Shown here: in pieces, positions 10,426 through 19,652 of the stretch
Layout: each line of letters starts with the position of its first letter
How positions within the stretch are numbered: position 1 is the first letter of the stretch
Assembly: GCA_934525675.1 (NCBI GenBank)
Contig: CAKSZH010000009.1
Span: forward strand, 1 to 64,000
Direction of reading: 5' to 3'
Source: an uncultured Eubacteriales bacterium
Lineage (GTDB): Bacteria > Bacillota > Clostridia > Oscillospirales > CAG-272
Length of the DNA stretch: 64,000 nt
The notes under the pieces: model-generated
What the model was told of the DNA's origin: nothing
What the model saw: only the letters and a program-made list of their open reading frames with translations
Databases searched by the model: none
Made by a program: the position numbers and the translations under genes

Positions 10426-12567
10426 ATGGAACACAACGAGCAGAACGAACAGATCAAAGCCGAAGCGGCGCTCTCCCCCGAAAAGGAAGCGGCGATCAGA
10501 GCCGCGGAAGAAGCCGAGGAGGCTGCCGAGGCGGCACAGGATTCCCAGCCGTCCGACGAGGAGCTGGCGCGTCAGAGAGAAGCCTACCGTGGGACTACGG
10601 AATTCACGGAACCCGTCGCCGGCGCGGCAAAGCCGGACGAAAACAGCGTTTACGACGAGAACCAGATCCAGGTGCTGGAGGGGCTGGAAGCCGTCCGCAA
10701 GCGCCCCGGTATGTACATCGGTTCCACCTCCGCGCGCGGACTGCACCACCTGGTCTACGAGATTGTGGACAACTCCATCGACGAGGCGCTCGCGGGCAGA
10801 TGCGACCGCATTACGGTCATCCTGCTTCCCGACGGCTCCTGCTCGGTCGAGGACGACGGCCGCGGTATTCCGTCCGGCTTACACCCCAAGATGGGAATCC
10901 CGACGCTGGAGGTGGTCTACACGGTGCTCCACGCGGGCGGCAAATTCGGCGGCGAGGGCTACAAGTTCTCCGGCGGTATGCACGGCGTCGGCGCGTCGGT
11001 CGTGAACGCTCTGTCCGAATGGATGGAGGTGGACAACTGCCACGAGGGTCACCGCTACACCGAACGCTTTGAAAGGGGTCATGTGGCGCGTCCGTTCCAT
11101 GATGAGGGCGAGACCGAACGGCACGGACTTTACTGCCGCTTCAAGCCGGATCCTGAGATTTTCCAGGAAACCACGACCTTTGAATACGATGTTCTGCTGG
11201 CACGCCTTAGAGAGCAGGCATTCCTCAATGCGGGCGTGCATATCGTGTTCCGCGACGAGAGGGATCCCGAAAACATCCGCGAGGACGATCTCATTTACGA
11301 GGGCGGTATCAAGTCCTTTGTCGAGTACCTGAACGCCCAGAAGCACTGCGAGGTGCTTCACCCCGAGGTCATTTATATGCGCGCGGAGCGGGAGGACTTC
11401 ATTGCCGAGGTCGCGCTCCAGTACAACGACAGCTACACCGACGAGGTTCTGACCTTCGCCAACAACATCCATACCATTGAGGGCGGTACCCACGAGGTCG
11501 GCTTCAAGACTGCGCTTTCCAAGGTGCTCAACGAGTACGGGCGCAAGTACGGGCTTATCAAGGACAGCGAAAAGAATCTGTCCGGCGAGGACGTGAGAGA
11601 GGGACTTGCGGCAGTCGTTTCGGTCAAGCTGACCAACGCAGAGATGGAGGGTCAGACCAAGACCAAGCTCGGCAACAGCGAAATGCGCGGGTTTGTTTAC
11701 AATCTCGTTTGCGACAAGCTCTCCGAATATCTGGAGGAGCATCCGGACGTCGGTAAAGCGGTGATCGGCAAGTCGATCGAGGCGGCGCGGGCAAGAGAGG
11801 CGGCGCGCAAGGCACGGGACGCAACTCGGCGCAAGTCGATTCTGGAAGGCTCTTCCCTGCCCGGCAAGCTTGCCGATTGTCAGGAAAGAGATGCGACCTT
11901 TACCGAGCTTTACCTCGTGGAGGGCGATTCCGCAGGCGGTTCGGCAAAGCAGGGCAGAAACTCGCGGTTCCAGGCGATTCTTCCCCTGCGCGGCAAGGTC
12001 CTGAACGTGGAAAAGACGCGTGCGGACAAGGTGTATTCCAACCAGTCGCTGATCCCGATCATTCAGGCACTCGGCTGCGGCATCGGAGAGGAATTCGACA
12101 TTTCCAAGCTGCGTTACGGCAAGATCATCATTATGGCGGATGCCGATGTGGACGGCGCGCACATCCGGATTCTGATCCTGACCTTCCTGTTCCGTCACAT
12201 GAGGCAGCTCATCGACGAGGGGCACGTGTATTTCGCGCAGCCCCCGCTCTACAAGGTCTACAAGCGTTCCGCCAAGGCGGGCGGGGAGAAGTACGCGTTC
12301 TCCGACGCGGAGCGTGACAAATACATTGCCGAGCTTGGCGGCGGCCCCAACATCAAGGCAGACCGGTACAAGGGTCTTGGCGAGATGGATCCGGAGCAGC
12401 TCTGGGAGACGACGATGGACCCGGCAACGCGGACGATTCTTCGCGTGACGGTGGAGGACGCGATTGCGTGCGACCAGATGTTCTCGCTTCTGATGGGCGA
12501 CAAGGTGGAGCCGAGAAGAGATTTCATTTACGAGAACGCGAAGTTCGCGGAGAATCTGGATATTTAA
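10426..12567 (+). CDS. gyrB: DNA gyrase subunit B
   Basis: GyrB is the ATPase and TOPRIM subunit of gyrase. The family core starts near residue 78 with YDENQIQVLEGLEAVRKRPG. The ATP site includes EIVDNSIDEA and the GHKL motifs; the TOPRIM acidic triad lies in LVEGDSAGG and MADADVDGAH. PLRGKVLNVE is the quinolone-region segment. Length 713 is about 70 above normal because of an alanine- and glutamate-rich N-terminal extension (several EEAEEA runs). A GAAAGG site before the ATG at 10426 supports the long form. No better internal start is obvious. It is not adjacent to gyrA: island C and mreCD lie between. Confidence 0.97.
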   Translation: MEHNEQNEQIKAEAALSPEKEAAIRAAEEAEEAAEAAQDSQPSDEELARQREAYRGTTEFTEPVAGAAKPDENSVYDENQIQVLEGLEAVRKRPGMYIGSTSARGLHHLVYEIVDNSIDEALAGRCDRITVILLPDGSCSVEDDGRGIPSGLHPKMGIPTLEVVYTVLHAGGKFGGEGYKFSGGMHGVGASVVNALSEWMEVDNCHEGHRYTERFERGHVARPFHDEGETERHGLYCRFKPDPEIFQETTTFEYDVLLARLREQAFLNAGVHIVFRDERDPENIREDDLIYEGGIKSFVEYLNAQKHCEVLHPEVIYMRAEREDFIAEVALQYNDSYTDEVLTFANNIHTIEGGTHEVGFKTALSKVLNEYGRKYGLIKDSEKNLSGEDVREGLAAVVSVKLTNAEMEGQTKTKLGNSEMRGFVYNLVCDKLSEYLEEHPDVGKAVIGKSIEAARAREAARKARDATRRKSILEGSSLPGKLADCQERDATFTELYLVEGDSAGGSAKQGRNSRFQAILPLRGKVLNVEKTRADKVYSNQSLIPIIQALGCGIGEEFDISKLRYGKIIIMADADVDGAHIRILILTFLFRHMRQLIDEGHVYFAQPPLYKVYKRSAKAGGEKYAFSDAERDKYIAELGGGPNIKADRYKGLGEMDPEQLWETTMDPATRTILRVTVEDAIACDQMFSLLMGDKVEPRRDFIYENAKFAENLDI

Positions 12568-12601
12568 GGGAAGTTGTTTCTGTTCCGCAGGGGATGGGAG
12601 T

Positions 12602-14106
12602 TAAGTTGAACACTCCGTATTATGTGGTTTATAAACAATAATTTATTATTTTTATTCCGCAGAAGATTGAAGTTTTACTTCTGATTCATTGCAATCAATA
12701 ATCGTTTGTTTTGCGCTCCCCGCGCGGGGGTCACCTTTCCCAGCGAAGTGGAAACAGTTTTCGCAAGCTGAAAACAGTTTTCGTGAACGAAAACAGGAAA
12801 GGCTCGCCCTGAGGGGGGACCCAGCCTCGCAAGCTCGGCGCAAGATTTGCTGGCGCAAACTTGCAGCCCCTACGGGAATACCCTCTGCCCGCCCCGACTG
12901 GGGGGAAGGTCGGGGCGGGAGAGTGCGCTCGTTTCGCGGAACGGGAAAGGGCGCGGAAACGCCGACAAAAGCAGAAGCGGGGAAGTTGAAACGGGACGTT
13001 TGTAAAGCGGGAAACGTTTGTATTTTATGGCGGGGGCGCGTGTGGAGTTTCGCGGAAATTTATCGCCTCGTCGCTCGCGGGTCGGGTTACGGACAGTTCC
13101 TGGAGCCGGGGCGGAGCGGGTTCTCCCATTGAAGGAAAGCAAAAAGCGTTCGTTCCCCCGCCCGCGGGGCGGGCAGGACGCGTTCCGCGGGAAAGCTTTC
13201 GGGAGAAGTGCCGTATTTCCCTCGCAGGTTTTGCGTCAAGGGGCGGGTCGCGTCGCCCCGCCGCGAAACGCGTCGCCCGCCTTTGGGCGCCTCCGGCGCC
13301 CTTCCGCCGCGCTTCGCGCGGCTCCGCGGGTGGGGGCTTCCCCGGTTTTGCAGACTTCACCACGTGGAACCGCTCCGCCCCGGCATAAAGATTCTTTCGT
13401 CTCCCGACCCGCGCGGGCGCTATCCAATCGTTTTTTCGTAAAACAATCCCCGCGCGGTACTCGAAATAAAAAACAATCGCCTTCCGCTTTACAAACGTCC
13501 CGTTTCAACTTCCCCATTTCCGCTCACCCCGGCGTTTCTGCAAAACTTCACTGTTCTGCGAGATAAGCGCTGTTTCCCGCCCCGACCTTCCCCCAGTCGG
13601 GGCGGCAGATACCCGCTCACCGGGAGAACCCAGTTCTCCCGCTCCGCGAGCTACGAGGCAATGAATTCCCGCGAAACTTCACACGCGCTCCCGCCATAAA
13701 AAACAATCGCCTTCCGCTTTACAAACGCCCCGTTTCAACTTCCCCACTTCTGCTTACAATGGCGTTTTCGCAAAACTTCACTGTTCTGCGAGATAAGCGA
13801 CATTCCCCGCCCCTGCCTCAAAAAGCAGGGGCGGAGGGGTGGGGCATTCCCTTGGGGAGGGTCCTCCCTCCCCGATGGGCGAGCCTTTCGGATACCTTTC
13901 CCCTCGTCGGGAAAGGTATCCCCTGCGCGGGGAGCGCATAACAAACAATTTTTGCTTGCGAAGAATCAGAAGCAAAACGTCAACGTCCCTGAAAAACGAA
14001 AAAACAATAAATTATAGCGAATAAACCGTAGAACACGGTGCGTTCAATTCAAACGTTCTCTGCACGCGGGAAATCCCGCAAAAATCCCGCAGAACACAGA
14101 GCGTTC
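12602..14106. repeat. Non-coding inverted-repeat island C (gyrB|mreC)
   Basis: Third island. The left end carries an altered terminal palindrome (12608-12622, right half decayed) next to TTAAGTTGAAC. The right arm has a perfect 13-bp hairpin at 13890-13921 (GGATACCTTTCCC, loop CTCGTC), a terminal palindrome at 14031-14045 and a second at 14092-14106. In the left arm the equivalent hairpin is interrupted after its loop by small hairpins (12755-12800) also present in island E. The central module at 13270-13335 (GGGCGCCTCCGGCGCCC then CCGCGCTTCGCGCGG) matches islands A, B and E. No gene is supported. Confidence 0.83.
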
Positions 14107-14162
14107 AACTTAAACCCTTCCCCGCGCGGGAAGCGCAAAACGCCAAAAGGAAAAGAAACAAG

Positions 14163-15134
14163 ATGAAATTATTCAGAAACAAATTCTTTTTCATCGCTCT
14201 GACAGTCGCCCTTGCACTGTCGGTCTTTTCCGTCACCCTTACTGCCATGGGACGTACCGATGTGCTCGGCGGTACCGTCCGGACGCTGACCTATCCCATC
14301 CGGTGGGTCGCGGCCAAGACCGCCGACGCTTTCCGCGGGTTCGGGCGATATTTCGGCGCGTCACGGGAACAAAGCGACGAGATCGAATCTCTCCGGCAGG
14401 CGCTTGCGGACGCCAAGGACGAAGCGGAACGGTCCGCGATACTGGAAGCCGAAAACGAACGTCTCCGCGAGTACCTCGGTATCCGCGAAGCGCATCCCGA
14501 CTTCCGCTTTGAGGAAGCGGTGGTCATCGGCAGGAGCACCGAGAAATTCGCGCCGGTCCTGACACTCAACCGCGGCTCGCTTCACGGGATCCGGGTCAAT
14601 ATGCCGGTTATTACACCTTCGGGACTGGTCGGATACGTCTCCTCGGTCGGATTCACCGACTGCCGGGTCCGGACGATCCTGTCCGGCGACCTGTCCGTCA
14701 GTGCGTACATCGAACGTTCCGGCGTATCCGGCGTGGTTTCCGGTAAGATCATGACCGACGGCTCCGGCGAGCTGCTTTGTGTGATGGAGTATCTGGAAAG
14801 CTCCGGACCGTCCGGAAATGAAACTGCAACCGATACCGCGACGGAGACCGATACGGAAACGGCAGGTGAGAGCGGAACCGACGGTGAAACCGAAACGGTC
14901 CCGCCGGGTGAAGATTATCTGAAGCTGTACGGCATTGATGTCCGCATCGGCGACGTGATTCTGTCCTCCGGTGCCGGCGCTGTCTATCCGGCGGGGCTTC
15001 GGATCGGCAAGGTCCGGGAGGTGCGGGTGGACGGTTACAGCCGCAAGCTGACGCTGGTAATCGAGCCGTCTGCGGAGCTTGGCAAGGATCTGACCTACGC
15101 ACTGATCCTGACGGAAACGGGGAGTGGCTCATGA
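14163..15134 (+). CDS. mreC: Rod shape-determining protein MreC
   Basis: MreC is a membrane-anchored scaffold of the elongasome. One N-terminal membrane helix (about residues 8-28) is followed by a coiled coil (about 70-105, starting SREQSDEIESLRQAL) and the beta domain with VIGRSTEKFAPVLTLNRGS and TPSGLVGYVSSVG. Length 323 is in range, with a Thr/Glu-rich insertion (TATDTATETDTETAGES) near residue 225 inside the beta domain. An AAAGGAAAAG site precedes the ATG. Its stop overlaps the mreD start by 4 bases (ATGA), so the two are one unit. mreB is not in the window. Confidence 0.95.
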   Translation: MKLFRNKFFFIALTVALALSVFSVTLTAMGRTDVLGGTVRTLTYPIRWVAAKTADAFRGFGRYFGASREQSDEIESLRQALADAKDEAERSAILEAENERLREYLGIREAHPDFRFEEAVVIGRSTEKFAPVLTLNRGSLHGIRVNMPVITPSGLVGYVSSVGFTDCRVRTILSGDLSVSAYIERSGVSGVVSGKIMTDGSGELLCVMEYLESSGPSGNETATDTATETDTETAGESGTDGETETVPPGEDYLKLYGIDVRIGDVILSSGAGAVYPAGLRIGKVREVRVDGYSRKLTLVIEPSAELGKDLTYALILTETGSGS

Positions 15135-15682
15135 AGCTTTCCCATCAGCTTCCGTCCATTTCCGGACAGCCTCGGATCGGGCGTGCGAGATGGGCGGTAA
15201 CCGTCGGTATCCTGCTCGTATCCGCCGTTTTTGAGACTTCGTTTTTTACCAGATTTGACGGCTTTCCGTTTTTCGGGGCGTCGCCGGGTTTGACGCTTGC
15301 CGCACTTGCCGCGTTCGCGTTTTATGCGGGCGGGAAGGCAGGCGGGATTGCGGGGATCTTTTCCGGATTTCTTCTGGATTCCCTGTCCGGCGCGGTCTTT
15401 CCGGCATCGACGTTGGTTTATTTCCTGGTCGGGTATGTGGTGGGAGAGACCAATCTGTCGCTTCCCCGGAAGGACTTCCGGGCATATGCCATTCCCGCAG
15501 GGCTGATCTTGCCGGTGCGGGCATCCCTGACGCTGGTGCGTTCGGGAATCTACGCAGGGCGGATCCCTTCCCTTTGGGCGGTGCTGGTTGCGTCGGTTCT
15601 GCCGGAGGTCATTTGGACGTTTGCTGTGTCCGCGCTGTTCTATCCGCTGTTCCGGAGGATGCTCGGGGGAGGGAAAATTTGA
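15131..15682 (+). CDS. mreD: Rod shape-determining protein MreD
   Basis: A small polytopic membrane protein of 183 residues with about five hydrophobic segments. It includes the AGGKAGGIAGIFSGFLLDSL stretch resembling the G-x-x-x-G-F-x-x-G-L-x-x-D segment of MreD. The start overlaps the mreC stop by ATGA. It partners MreC in cell-wall elongation. Assigned from topology and the mreC context; sequence conservation in this family is low. Confidence 0.85.
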   Translation: MKLSHQLPSISGQPRIGRARWAVTVGILLVSAVFETSFFTRFDGFPFFGASPGLTLAALAAFAFYAGGKAGGIAGIFSGFLLDSLSGAVFPASTLVYFLVGYVVGETNLSLPRKDFRAYAIPAGLILPVRASLTLVRSGIYAGRIPSLWAVLVASVLPEVIWTFAVSALFYPLFRRMLGGGKI

Positions 15683-15689
15683 ACGCTGC

Positions 15690-15800
15690 CCCGCGCGGGG
15701 AGCGCATAAGAAAAAATTAATACAGATAACCCGCAGAACGCGGAACGTTCAGTTAAGTTAACCCCGCGGAGCGCATAAAAACAACTGTCCATATAACCCG
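15690..15800. repeat. Small terminal module pair upstream of gyrA
   Basis: A short solo version of the island ends: CCGCGCGGGGAGCGCA, an AT-rich stretch, then GAACGCGGAACGTTC at 15736-15750 and AGTTAAGTTAA, then GCGGAGCGCA again. The palindrome lies about 155 bases before the gyrA start. Confidence 0.65.
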
Positions 15801-15903
15801 CTCCTCTGCAAAGTATAACGCATCCCCCGTTTCCCCGCCCCGGCGGGAAACTTCAAAAAATCACTCCCGCAAAACGGGAAAAACCAAAAAGAGAGGTCAC
15901 ACC

Positions 15904-18537
15904 GTGGAACACAAGAAGATCAAAAAAACCGAAGCAGACCGCGAGATGGATCTGGCACTCTTCGAAAACCAGAAGATCGTCGACATCAACATGGAGAAGG
16001 AGGTCCGGAAGTCCTTCATCGAATACTCCATGTCCGTCATCATCGCGCGCGCCCTGCCCGACGTCCGCGACGGCATGAAGCCCGGTCAGAGACGTATCCT
16101 TTACGCAATGTACGAGGACAACCTTACCCATGATAACCCGTTCCGGAAATCCGCAACGACCGTCGGTAACGTGCTCGGCAGATATCATCCGCACGGCGAC
16201 TCGGCGGTTTACGGTACCATGGTGCGTATGGCGCAGCCCTTCTCTTACCGCTACCCGCTCGTCGAAGGACACGGCAACTTCGGCTCCGTGGACGGCGACC
16301 CGCCGGCAGCATATCGTTATACCGAGGCGCGGCTTGACAAAATCGCGGACGAAATGACCCGCGACATCGACAAGAACGGCGTCAACATGGTCCCGAACTT
16401 CGATAACTCCCGCGTGGAGCCGGAGGTGCTTCCCTCCCGCTTCCCCAATTTCCTCGTCAACGGCGCGGTCGGTATCGCGGTCGGTATGGCGACCAATGTC
16501 CCGACCCATAACCTCGGCGAGGTCATTGACGCGACCATCTACCGCATGGAACATCCCGATTGCTCGGTCGATGAACTCATGGAATTCATCAAGGGACCCG
16601 ACTTCCCCACTGCCGGCATCATTTACGGTGTCAACGGTATCAAGGAAGCCTACCGCACCGGTCAGGGACGTATTACCGTCCGTGCAAGAGCCGAGGTGGA
16701 CGAGGAAAAGCGCCAGATCGTCATCACCGAGATTCCCTACATGGTCAATAAGTCCATGCTCTGCGCCGCCATCGGCGACCTCGTCAAGGACAAACGCATT
16801 GAGGGCATCACCGACCTGAGAGACGAATCCGGACGCGACGGTATGCGCATCGTGGTCGATTACCGCCGCGACGCGAACGGACAGATCATCCTGAACCAGC
16901 TCTACAAATATTCCCAGCTTCAGGATACCTGTTCGGTCAATATGCTCGCGGTCGTGAACGGCGAGCCAAAGGTGCTCAACCTCTCCGAGGTGCTGGATCA
17001 TTATATTTCGTTCCAGGACAGCGTCATCCGCCGCCGGACCCAGTTCGACCTTGACAAGGCGCTTGCCCGCGCACACATTCTGGAGGGCTACGTCATCGCC
17101 ATTCAGAACATCGACGAGATCGTGGAGATCATGAAGAAGTCGCCGTCCATTCCCGAGGCGAAGCTGACGCTCATTGACCGTTTCGGACTTTCCGACGTGC
17201 AGGCGCAGGCGATCGTGGACATGACCATCGGCAGACTGACCGGTCTTGAAACCAAGAAGATCGAGGACGAGCTTGCGAAGCTGGAAGCGCTCATCGCGGA
17301 CCTGCGCGCCATCCTCGCGGACGACAGCCGCGTGAGAGGAATCATCCGGGACGAAATGACCGCCATCCGCAACAAGTACGCCGATCCCCGCCGCACCGAG
17401 ATCGTGCAGGCGGCAGACGACATCCTTCTTGAGGATCTGATCGAGCGCCACAACTGCGTCATTACCATGACCCATTCCGGCTACATCAAGCGCCTGCCTG
17501 CCGACACCTACGCATCGCAGCATCGCGGCGGCAAGGGCATCATCGGCATGGCAACCAAGGACGAGGACTTCATCGAGCGCGTGATCGCCATGTGCAGTCA
17601 CGACTACCTCATGATGTTCACCAACACGGGCAAGGTGCATACGCGCAAGGCGTTCATGATCCCCGAGGCGTCCAGAACCGCGAAGGGGCAGAACCTTGTC
17701 AACATCCTGCAGCTGACCCCCGACGAAAAGGTGACGGCAGTCATCGGCGTGCCGGGCTTTGACGAGACGGCATTCCTCACCATGGTGACCAAGAACGGCG
17801 TTATCAAGCGGACGGCGCTTTCGGACTTCGAGTACCAGAGAAAGGGCGGCAAGATCGCCATCAATCTGGACGAGGGCGACGAGCTGGTATTTGTCATGTG
17901 CACGCACGGCGAGAAGGACGTGATCCTTGCGACCCGCAACGGACTGGCGACGCGTTTCTCGGAATCCGACGTCAGAGTCATGGGCAGAACCGCCCGCGGC
18001 GTGAGGGGCATCCGGCTCCGCGACGGCGACTATGTGACGGGCGTTGCGGCGGTCGAGGACGGCAAAATGCTGGTGACCGTGACCGAAAACGGCTACGGCA
18101 AGCGCACGGCGTTTGACGATTTCCGCCTCATGAAGAACCGCGGCGGCATGGGTGTGACCTGTCACAACATCAACGACAAGACGGGCAGACTTGCGGGCAT
18201 TGCGGCGGTTTCGGACGACGAAGATTTGATGTTCATCACGGATTCCGGCGTGATTGTGAGAACGCCGGTGGAGGGCATCAACCGGTACTCGCGTACCGCG
18301 TCGGGTGTCATCTGTATGCGCCTCGGCGAGGGGCAGAAGCTGATCGGCTTCACGACGGTTGCGCGCGAGGAAGAGGAGGAATCCGCTGCGGAGGAGAGTT
18401 CCGCCGGTGCGGAGAGTTCTTTTGAGGAGGGGGCGCCCGGCTCCGCTTCTCCCGCTGACGTTTCCGCGGAGGATGTTTCTCTTGGGGATGTTTCCGCTGA
18501 CGCGGAGAACGCGGACACTTCCGGGGAAAAGCAGTAA
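15904..18537 (+). CDS. gyrA: DNA gyrase subunit A
   Basis: GyrA is the breakage-reunion subunit. It uses a GTG start with GAGAGG 8 bases upstream. The catalytic tyrosine is Tyr139 (in AAYRYTEARL). The quinolone region reads HPHGDSAVYGTMVRMAQ: Ser100 corresponds to E. coli Ser83, and Gly104 to Asp87, where Asp or Glu is usual. The GyrA box is present as QHRGGKG near residue 540. The C-terminal pinwheel (GxxxR blades) is complete and is followed by a Ser/Glu/Ala-rich acidic tail of about 55 residues. Length 877. Confidence 0.98.
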   Translation: MEHKKIKKTEADREMDLALFENQKIVDINMEKEVRKSFIEYSMSVIIARALPDVRDGMKPGQRRILYAMYEDNLTHDNPFRKSATTVGNVLGRYHPHGDSAVYGTMVRMAQPFSYRYPLVEGHGNFGSVDGDPPAAYRYTEARLDKIADEMTRDIDKNGVNMVPNFDNSRVEPEVLPSRFPNFLVNGAVGIAVGMATNVPTHNLGEVIDATIYRMEHPDCSVDELMEFIKGPDFPTAGIIYGVNGIKEAYRTGQGRITVRARAEVDEEKRQIVITEIPYMVNKSMLCAAIGDLVKDKRIEGITDLRDESGRDGMRIVVDYRRDANGQIILNQLYKYSQLQDTCSVNMLAVVNGEPKVLNLSEVLDHYISFQDSVIRRRTQFDLDKALARAHILEGYVIAIQNIDEIVEIMKKSPSIPEAKLTLIDRFGLSDVQAQAIVDMTIGRLTGLETKKIEDELAKLEALIADLRAILADDSRVRGIIRDEMTAIRNKYADPRRTEIVQAADDILLEDLIERHNCVITMTHSGYIKRLPADTYASQHRGGKGIIGMATKDEDFIERVIAMCSHDYLMMFTNTGKVHTRKAFMIPEASRTAKGQNLVNILQLTPDEKVTAVIGVPGFDETAFLTMVTKNGVIKRTALSDFEYQRKGGKIAINLDEGDELVFVMCTHGEKDVILATRNGLATRFSESDVRVMGRTARGVRGIRLRDGDYVTGVAAVEDGKMLVTVTENGYGKRTAFDDFRLMKNRGGMGVTCHNINDKTGRLAGIAAVSDDEDLMFITDSGVIVRTPVEGINRYSRTASGVICMRLGEGQKLIGFTTVAREEEEESAAEESSAGAESSFEEGAPGSASPADVSAEDVSLGDVSADAENADTSGEKQ

Positions 18538-18574
18538 GTTGTATAAATTCCCCCGCCTCCGGCGGGGGAACGTT

Positions 18575-19557
18575 TTCATTGAACACTCTGTGTTCTGCGG
18601 ATGATAAGCAATAATTGTTTTTTACGCAGGGGCTTTGAAGTTTTACTTCTGATTTTTTGCAAGCAATAATTGTTTGTTTTTTGCTCCGCAGGGCAAACTT
18701 TGAAGTTTTGCTTCTGATTTTTTGTAAGCAATCATTGTTTGTTTTTTGCTCCGCAGGGGCGGCTTTTCCCGACGAAGGGAAAAGTCGCCGGAAAAGGTTC
18801 GCCCGTAGAGGGGGACCCTGTCCCCCTCTACGGGAATACTCCCCCTACCCGCCCCGACTGGGGGGAAGGTCGGGGCGGGAAACTGCGATCATCTCGCGGA
18901 AAGGGAACGGATGTGGAAACGCCATTGCAAGCGGAAATGGGTACGTTGAAACGGAATGTTTGTTTCACCGAAGGCGTTCGCTTTTTATGGCGGGGGCGCG
19001 TGTGGAGTTTCGTAGAAATTCATCGTCTCGTCGCTCGCGGGGGCGGGAGAACGGGGTTCTCCCGGAAAACGTGAATCTGGAAACGAGAGTTTCCGCGCGT
19101 CAGGCACAGAGAATCTTTCGTTCCCGACCCGCGCGGGTGGTATCCAATCGTTTTTTGTAAAACAATCCTCGCGCGTATACCCCCGTAATTGCAACCGCAC
19201 CCATTTCCAATACCCGAGCGCGTTTTTGCAACACTTCAAAATCCCACTGCATTTTGTCTTTCCCGCCCCGACCTTCCTACCCAGTCGGGGCGGGTAGGGT
19301 ATTCCCGTAGGGGCAACGCCCCTCAGGGCGAACCTTTTCCGTCTACTTTTCCGTTCGCTCGGAAAAGTAGACCCTGCGGAGCAAAATAAATAAAAAATTA
19401 TTGCGAATAAAACCGCAGAACGCGGAGTGTTCAACTTAATCGTTTCCCCTGCGGAGCAAAAAAACAATTTTCGCTTGTAAAAATTCAGCAGTAAAATTTC
19501 AAATTTCTGCGCCCCTAAAATAATAATTTCAAATCATCCGCAGAACGCGGAGCGTTC
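18575..19557. repeat. Non-coding inverted-repeat island D (gyrA|malQ)
   Basis: Shortest clear island. Left end palindrome at 18581-18595 and right end palindromes at 19418-19432 and 19543-19557. Left arm: a 13-bp hairpin at 18758-18789 (one G-T pair), a perfect 15-bp hairpin at 18802-18834 (CCCGTAGAGGGGGAC, loop CCT) and the CCCGCCCCGAC hairpin. Right arm: a 13-bp hairpin at 19341-19372 (GTCTACTTTTCCG, loop TTCGCT). An AT-rich unit containing TGTTTGTTTTTTGCTCCGC occurs more than once in the left arm, suggesting nested ends. It lacks the GC-rich central module. No gene is supported. Confidence 0.85.
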
Positions 19558-19652
19558 AACACAAATCCCCTCCCCCGCGGAGCAAATAACAAAAATAATT
19601 ACGGAAAATCCGTTCAAACTATAATAAACCGTAATTTCAGAAAGGACCTCCT

